Below, piece after piece: positions 59,722-64,000 of a DNA stretch of 64,000 bases. The stretch lies in assembly GCF_009877425.1 (NCBI RefSeq), contig NZ_WXEY01000011.1:36505-100504 (forward strand), read 5' to 3'. Under the pieces are notes generated by a model. It was not told where the DNA came from, ran no database searches, and worked only from the letters and a program-made list of their open reading frames with translations. A program made the position numbers and the translations under genes. Positions within the stretch are counted from its first letter, which is position 1; each line of letters starts with the position of its first letter. The DNA comes from Heliomicrobium undosum (GTDB lineage: Bacteria; Bacillota; Desulfitobacteriia; Heliobacteriales; Heliobacteriaceae).

Positions 59722-60531
59722 GTGCGTTCGGTGTTCATGATCGTGGGCAAGCATCCCCGGCTGTGGGTGACTGCCGTCCTGGCCCTGTCCGCTGTCCTCA
59801 TCTACGCAGGCATTGACCGGCTGCTGGAGGATCGGACCGTTCAGTCTCTCTCGGGGATGATCCAGGACAAGGTCGTCGCCATCGATCCCGGCCATGGCGG
59901 GGAAGACGGCGGCGCCAAAGGGACGCGGGGAACCCAGGAGAAGGTCGTCAACCTGCAGATCGCCAAAAAAGTGGTCGATCAGTTGAACCAGGCAGGGGGC
60001 AAAGCCATCCTCACCCGCGAGACGGAAGACAATCTCAGCGTCGGTCAATGGAGTCAGCGGAGCGAATTGACGAAGCGCGTGGAAAAGGCCCAGGCGGCCA
60101 ACGCCCTCGTCTATGTATCGATTCATGCCAACAGTTTTCCCGTGTCGCCGTCTTGTTCAGGCGCGCAGGTCTTTTACCAGCCGGGATCGGCGGAAGGGAA
60201 GCGCCTGGCCCTGCACATCCAAAAAGAGATGACCCAACGGGTCGGCAACAAGGACAAGCGGCAGGCCAAGGCAGAAGACTACTTCGTCCTGCGCATGACC
60301 AAATGCCCGGCGGTGATGGTGGAGACCGGCTTTTTGTCGAACGCGGCCGAAGAGGCGCTGCTCCTCAAAGACGATTACCAGGATAAACTGGCCCAAGGCA
60401 TCGCCACCGGCATCGCCCGCTATCTGGCCGGTGAACCGGCGGAGGAGCCGAAAGGCGCCACGACCGATGCGCCTGGCGGGTTCATCCCCGAGGTTGATCG
60501 CGCCCTGTCGCCGGGGATGTTCGATTCGTGA
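59722..60531 (+). CDS. cwlD: N-acetylmuramoyl-L-alanine amidase, CwlD-like
   Basis: A 269-residue Amidase_3 zinc hydrolase. One N-terminal membrane/signal segment (LWVTAVLALSAVLIYAGI at about 13-30) is followed by the catalytic domain: zinc His in VVAIDPGHGGEDGG near 57, Glu in GGAKGTRGTQEK region, second His in YVSIHANSFP near 137, and catalytic Glu in VMVETGFLSNAAEE near 203. This layout and size fit CwlD, which makes muramic-delta-lactam in spore cortex. GTG start behind aagggggg. A generic autolysin remains possible. Confidence 0.85.
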   Translation: MRSVFMIVGKHPRLWVTAVLALSAVLIYAGIDRLLEDRTVQSLSGMIQDKVVAIDPGHGGEDGGAKGTRGTQEKVVNLQIAKKVVDQLNQAGGKAILTRETEDNLSVGQWSQRSELTKRVEKAQAANALVYVSIHANSFPVSPSCSGAQVFYQPGSAEGKRLALHIQKEMTQRVGNKDKRQAKAEDYFVLRMTKCPAVMVETGFLSNAAEEALLLKDDYQDKLAQGIATGIARYLAGEPAEEPKGATTDAPGGFIPEVDRALSPGMFDS

Positions 60532-60550
60532 GAGAGAAGATTATCATAAC

Positions 60551-60597
60551 AAAGAGGCCCTGCGACCGGAATACTCGGGATGCAGGGCCTTTACTGT
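60551..60597 (+). terminator. Rho-independent terminator after the amidase gene
   Basis: aggccctgc (60555-60563) pairs with gcagggcct (60582-60590), flanked by aaag and tta; short T-tract. Confidence 0.7.
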
Positions 60598-60682
60598 GTT
60601 TCAGAAATACAGACGTCTGGCTTTGTCGAAGAAGGTTTGTTAAAATAATGACAATAACGATGAAGGAATTTGCTGATTAATA

Positions 60683-60701
60683 GAGAATGATTATCGATAT
60701 T
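60683..60701. promoter_or_regulatory. Fur-box-like site
   Basis: gagaatgattatcgatatt matches the 19-bp Fur consensus GATAATGATAATCATTATC at 14 positions by hand alignment. It lies 22 bp upstream of the PAS-protein start, where repressor binding would block transcription or its start. Confidence 0.45.
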
Positions 60702-60723
60702 AATATTGCTTAGGGGGCTTCTT

Positions 60724-61185
60724 ATGGAACACGTGCAAGACTCTCAAGCAGCCATACGCAGGTGCGAAGAGCGGGAAGCCCAACTGAAACGCTTCATTCA
60801 GGTGCTTCAAGAAAACGAGAACCGGTATATCACGATTCTAAATTCCCTGCCCATCTTGTTGGTGGTTTTGGACGCCAGCGGGTACATCACCTTCGTCAAC
60901 CAGGAGTGGGAGCGCCATTCCATTGAAAACGACATTTCCGATCCCTCGCTGGCCGGCGTCGGGATCAACTATCTGAAAGTCTGTCGCTCCGCCATCGACC
61001 AGGGGTGTGACGATGTGCGCCCCGCTTATGAAGGCATCCTGTCCGTTCTCGAGGGAAAAGAGAAGGTTTTTTCTCATGAGTACTTATGCAGTTCACCTAC
61101 TGGATGCGACAGGTTTCAGATGCTTGTCACGCCTGTGCGCGATGAAAAGGGCGGCGTGATCATCATGCATCTGAACCAGCAGTGA
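60724..61185 (+). CDS. Single PAS-domain protein
   Basis: A 153-residue protein: an N-terminal coiled coil (about 5-35, AAIRRCEEREAQLKRFIQVL) followed by one PAS domain (NRYITILNSLPILLVVLDAS and FVNQEWERHS, then FQMLVTPVRDEKGGVIIMHL). It has no output domain, so it may sense a ligand or redox state and act on a partner; several Cys (near 92, 101, 124, 130) could serve a cofactor. ATG at 60724 has aggggg upstream; an in-frame TTG at 60706 overlaps that region. Confidence 0.8.
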   Translation: MEHVQDSQAAIRRCEEREAQLKRFIQVLQENENRYITILNSLPILLVVLDASGYITFVNQEWERHSIENDISDPSLAGVGINYLKVCRSAIDQGCDDVRPAYEGILSVLEGKEKVFSHEYLCSSPTGCDRFQMLVTPVRDEKGGVIIMHLNQQ

Positions 61186-61222
61186 CCGGGGGACATTGCG
61201 ACGATTCAGCCGCAACCCTGAT

Positions 61223-61263
61223 AAAAGCCTGCCAGTCCCGAAGAGGGAAAGGCAGGTTTTTTG
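61223..61263 (+). terminator. Rho-independent terminator after the PAS gene
   Basis: aagcctgcc pairs with ggcagg plus inner tccc/ggga, followed by ttttttg at 61257-61263. The remaining 61264-61480 spacer shows no gene. Confidence 0.8.
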
Positions 61264-61480
61264 TATCCTCTTGGCCGTGCGGCTTGTCTGCCAGTGCGGC
61301 TTTTGTCGGCAGAGTGACGTCGCTCAACAGAAGGGCCGCTCATTCCTGCCGGCGGCGGATCATCTTCCGTATAAAGGCGCGGCAAGAGAAAACACTACCA
61401 TTGGATTGGACTTGCGGTACAATAGAAATGGTAAATAGGAATGGAAAGAAATGCCCTTTTCGAGCTAGGGAGGTGTTCCC

Positions 61481-62893
61481 ATGACTGTCGTCTTTGGCGG
61501 GGTGGCGCCCCATCCGCCGATCATCGTGCCGGCCGTGGGCGGTCGCAACCTGCCCCGCGTCCAGAAGACCGTCGATGCCATGCGGGCGTGGGCGAAGGAG
61601 TGCCTGGAGCAGGACCCGGAAACGGTGATCATCATCAGCCCCCATGGCCCCGTCTTTCAAGACGCCATCGCCGTCACGGCTTTTCCGCGTCTGAAGGGTG
61701 ACTTGGCCCGGTTCAACGCCCCAGAGGTGAAGGCCGATGTGGAGAACGACCTGCCCCTGGTGTCGTCCATCATCGCCCAGGCCAAGCGCCGCGGCGTCAG
61801 CGTCGCCGCGATGGACGAAAGCCTGGCGAAACGGTTTTCCATTGAACAGGAACTCGATCACGGCACCATGGTGCCGCTATATTTCCTCATGGAGGCCGGC
61901 TTTGGCGGCAAGGTCGTTCCCATCGCCATGGCCATGCTATCCAGGGAAGAACTCTTTCGCTTCGGCATCGCCCTGCGCGAGGCCATGAGCGAGTCGCCCC
62001 GCCGCGTCGCCCTGATCGCGTCGAGCGACCTGTCCCACCGCCTGACCGAGGATGCGCCGGCAGGCTATCACCCGCAGGCCCATGAGTTTGACAAGGCCAT
62101 CGAGCGGGCCTTCGGCGTCTGGGAATTGGACGACCTGCTGAATATAGAGGAGAGTCTCTGCGAAAAAGCGGGAGAATGCGGCTACCGGTCATTGCTGATG
62201 ATGGCCGGCGCTTTTGACCGGCCGGGAACGAAGAGCCGCGTCTACAGCTATGAAGGCCCCTTCGGCGTCGGATACCTCGTCGGTTCGGTCACCAGCGGGG
62301 AAGAGGCAGGCCACGCGCCGGCGATGGGGGAAGCGCGCCTCTCCCGCTACATCCAAGGGCGGCGCGCGCAGATTGAAAAGTCCCGCGCCGGTGAATCGGT
62401 CTACGTCCGTTTCGCCCGCCAGACCCTGGAGGCCCATGTCTGCAAAGAGCCGCTGCCGCCGATCCCGGCCGAACTGGCCGACGCCGACCCCGCCGGCGTC
62501 TTTGTCTCCATCAAAATGCAGGGCCAGTTGCGCGGCTGCATCGGCACCATCTCGCCGACGCAAGAGAGCCTGGGCGAGGAGATCCGCCACAATGCCATCA
62601 GCGCCGGGACAAACGACCCGCGCTTTTTCCCCGTCGAGGAGGACGAACTGGATGAACTGGTCTACTCCGTCGACGTGCTCATGCCAGAAGAGCCTGTCGC
62701 GTCGATGAATGACCTCGATCCCCAGCGCTATGGCGTCATCGTCCGCTCCGGCCGCCAACAGGGGCTGCTGCTGCCCATGCTCGACGGCGTCGACACGGTG
62801 GAGGAGCAGGTGGGCATCGCCCGGCAGAAAGCCGGCATCCCAGCAGAAAAAGACGTTGCGTTATCCCGTTTTGAGGTTGTGAGGCACCGGTGA
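61481..62893 (+). CDS. MEMO-AMMECR1 fusion protein (AmmeMemoRadiSam proteins B and A)
   Basis: A 470-residue fusion. Residues 1-270 are the MEMO/class III extradiol-dioxygenase-like domain: APHPPIIVP at residue 9, ISPHGPVFQDA near 52, LDHGTMVPLYFL near 127 and SSDLSHRL near 187 hold the histidines of the metal site. Residues about 290-470 are AMMECR1: FVSIKMQGQLRGCIGTISPT near 346 contains the conserved LRGCIG motif, and FFPVEEDELDELVYSVDVL follows. MEMO, AMMECR1 and a radical SAM enzyme are often encoded together; the partner is the next gene. The biochemical role is unknown. ATG behind gggaggtg. Confidence 0.92.
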   Translation: MTVVFGGVAPHPPIIVPAVGGRNLPRVQKTVDAMRAWAKECLEQDPETVIIISPHGPVFQDAIAVTAFPRLKGDLARFNAPEVKADVENDLPLVSSIIAQAKRRGVSVAAMDESLAKRFSIEQELDHGTMVPLYFLMEAGFGGKVVPIAMAMLSREELFRFGIALREAMSESPRRVALIASSDLSHRLTEDAPAGYHPQAHEFDKAIERAFGVWELDDLLNIEESLCEKAGECGYRSLLMMAGAFDRPGTKSRVYSYEGPFGVGYLVGSVTSGEEAGHAPAMGEARLSRYIQGRRAQIEKSRAGESVYVRFARQTLEAHVCKEPLPPIPAELADADPAGVFVSIKMQGQLRGCIGTISPTQESLGEEIRHNAISAGTNDPRFFPVEEDELDELVYSVDVLMPEEPVASMNDLDPQRYGVIVRSGRQQGLLLPMLDGVDTVEEQVGIARQKAGIPAEKDVALSRFEVVRHR

Positions 62894-62945
62894 CGACGTA
62901 AGCGGACAGCCCTGTGCTGACCGCTTACTGCAAAAAAAGAGGCAG

Positions 62946-62980
62946 GACCGGCGCGACTCCTGTGGCCGGTCATTTTTTTG
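62946..62980 (+). terminator. Terminator between the MEMO-AMMECR1 and radical SAM genes
   Basis: gaccggc (62946-62952) pairs with gccggtc (62965-62971), followed by atttttttg. Despite it, the radical SAM gene downstream is functionally linked. Confidence 0.75.
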
Positions 62981-63066
62981 CCGAAAAAGTTGCATCTTTT
63001 TGTTGAAAAGGGTATGTATAAGGAGAGCGTCTCCCTTCGACGGCTGTTCATAAGGAGGGAACCGAA

Positions 63067-63924
63067 TTGTTGCGGGAAGCCATGTACTATGAAGCCGACC
63101 CGCCCAAGGTCCACTGTGTTCTCTGTCCCTGGCGCTGCCACATCCCCGAGGGGAAGGTGGGCGTCTGCCGCGTGCGGATGAACGAACAGGGGACCCTGTA
63201 CAGCCTCAACTACGGCAAAGTGACCGGCATCAGTCTCGATCCCATCGAAAAAAAGCCGCTGCGCTGCTTTCACCCCGGGAGCATGATCCTCTCGTTAGGC
63301 ACGTTGGGCTGCAACTTTGACTGCGGCTTCTGCCAGAACTACCACATCGCCCAGCGGGACGCCGATTCCCGGGAGATCACCCCCGACGAGGCCGTCGCCC
63401 TGGCCGAAGAGACGAAGGCCCACGGCAACATCGGCATCGCCTACACCTACTCGGAACCGAGCGTCTGGTTTGAATACATCTATGACACAGCCCCCAAGAT
63501 CCGGGCGGCGGGGCTGAAAAACGTCCTCGTCACCAACGGCTACATTGAGGAGGCGCCGTTGAAGGCGCTGCTGCCCTACATCGACGCCGTCAACCTGGAC
63601 ATCAAGGGCTTTACGGAAGACTACTACAGCGGCATCTGCAAGGGACGTCTCGAACCGGTGCTGCGTTCGGCGCGGCTGTACAAAGCCGCCTGCCACCTGG
63701 AAATCACCACCCTCGTCGTGCCGGGCAAAAACGACAGCGATGAGGAGCTTACCGGCCTCTTCGACTGGGTGGCCGGCGAACTGGGCCGGGACACGCCATT
63801 GCACCTGAGCCGCTACTACCCCATGTATCGCTTCACCGAGCGCCCCACCCCCCGAGAGACGATGGAGCGGGCGGCGGAACTGGCCCGTAAGCGGCTCGAT
63901 ACGGTGTTTCTCGGGAACATCTAA
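63067..63924 (+). CDS. amrS: AmmeMemoRadiSam-system radical SAM enzyme
   Basis: A 285-residue radical SAM protein. An N-terminal Cys set (CVLCPWRCHIPEGKVGVCRV near residue 18) precedes the 4Fe-4S motif C-x3-C-x2-C in LGCNFDCGFCQNYHIAQ near residue 82, as in pyruvate-formate-lyase-activating-like enzymes. GNIGIAYTYSEPSVWFEYI and DAVNLDIKGFTEDYY are typical of the AmrS family. The substrate is unknown. TTG start behind aaggaggg. Bases 63925-64000 hold no recognisable feature. Confidence 0.92.
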   Translation: MLREAMYYEADPPKVHCVLCPWRCHIPEGKVGVCRVRMNEQGTLYSLNYGKVTGISLDPIEKKPLRCFHPGSMILSLGTLGCNFDCGFCQNYHIAQRDADSREITPDEAVALAEETKAHGNIGIAYTYSEPSVWFEYIYDTAPKIRAAGLKNVLVTNGYIEEAPLKALLPYIDAVNLDIKGFTEDYYSGICKGRLEPVLRSARLYKAACHLEITTLVVPGKNDSDEELTGLFDWVAGELGRDTPLHLSRYYPMYRFTERPTPRETMERAAELARKRLDTVFLGNI

Positions 63925-64000
63925 GATTTAGGCAAGCGCTGAGCGAACTGGTTACAATTAAACTTCTACTGAGATTGGGAAAAAAGCGCAAAACGCGCGC

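Noticed and set aside
61182..61484. 100-residue frame between the PAS and MEMO-AMMECR1 genes
   Set aside because: It starts inside the PAS stop region, crosses a terminator and has no recognisable pattern.

Overview
The window is a chromosomal segment of a low-redundancy, GC-rich (high-50s percent by eye) anaerobic Firmicute of the class Clostridia. The gene order rpoC / L7Ae-like / rpsL / rpsG / fusA / tuf / S10-spc-alpha ribosomal operons / ecfA1-ecfA2-ecfT / truA / rplM-rpsI is the Gram-positive arrangement. A cysteine-bearing EF-Tu and the overall protein style suggest Heliobacteriaceae or a close Peptococcaceae relative; this is inference, because no phototrophy or 16S gene lies in the window.

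Region 1 (1-29.3 kb) is core information processing. It runs from the 3' end of rpoC through an L7Ae-like RNA-binding protein, the str genes, the complete S10/spc/alpha ribosomal protein series with secY, adk, map, a KOW-domain protein, infA, rpoA and rplQ, then an ECF vitamin transporter module, truA, and rplM-rpsI. It is interrupted between tuf and rpsJ (7.2-8.6 kb) by a non-core insert: a small minus-strand coiled-coil gene, a frameshifted gene remnant, and two copies of a dispersed palindromic repeat. A third copy lies between rplQ and ecfA1. Two copies have compensatory changes in two separate stems.

Region 2 (29.4-54.2 kb) is a large signalling locus. A soluble histidine kinase and an NtrC-family sigma-54 activator are followed by a textbook -24/-12 promoter and, about 150 bp upstream of it, a perfect palindrome that could be an activator site. 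Downstream lie about 20 co-directional, closely spaced or overlapping genes: a soluble receptor-like protein with two MCP signalling tips, a triple-CheW scaffold, CheB, a complete RsbR-RsbS-RsbT-type stressosome switch, a HATPase/PP2C-like fusion, a second histidine kinase, an Hpt/P2-like protein, a CheY-like regulator, a HEAT-repeat protein, CheR, CheY, a CheA with two Hpt domains, another CheY, two CheX-like phosphatases, then CheW, a second CheA, a STAS protein and a membrane MCP. No flagellar genes are present. The locus looks like a chemosensory array merged with a partner-switching (stressosome) module under sigma-54 control.

Region 3 (54.2-64 kb) holds a DUF192 protein, a minus-strand fusion of a class III nucleotide cyclase domain to an OAS/CD-NTase-like domain whose metal ligands look lost, CIRCE-controlled groES-groEL, an unknown 142-residue protein, a CwlD-type amidase, a PAS protein behind a Fur-box-like site, and the MEMO-AMMECR1 fusion with its radical SAM partner.

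Most calls rest on reading protein motifs and gene order; no database search was possible.
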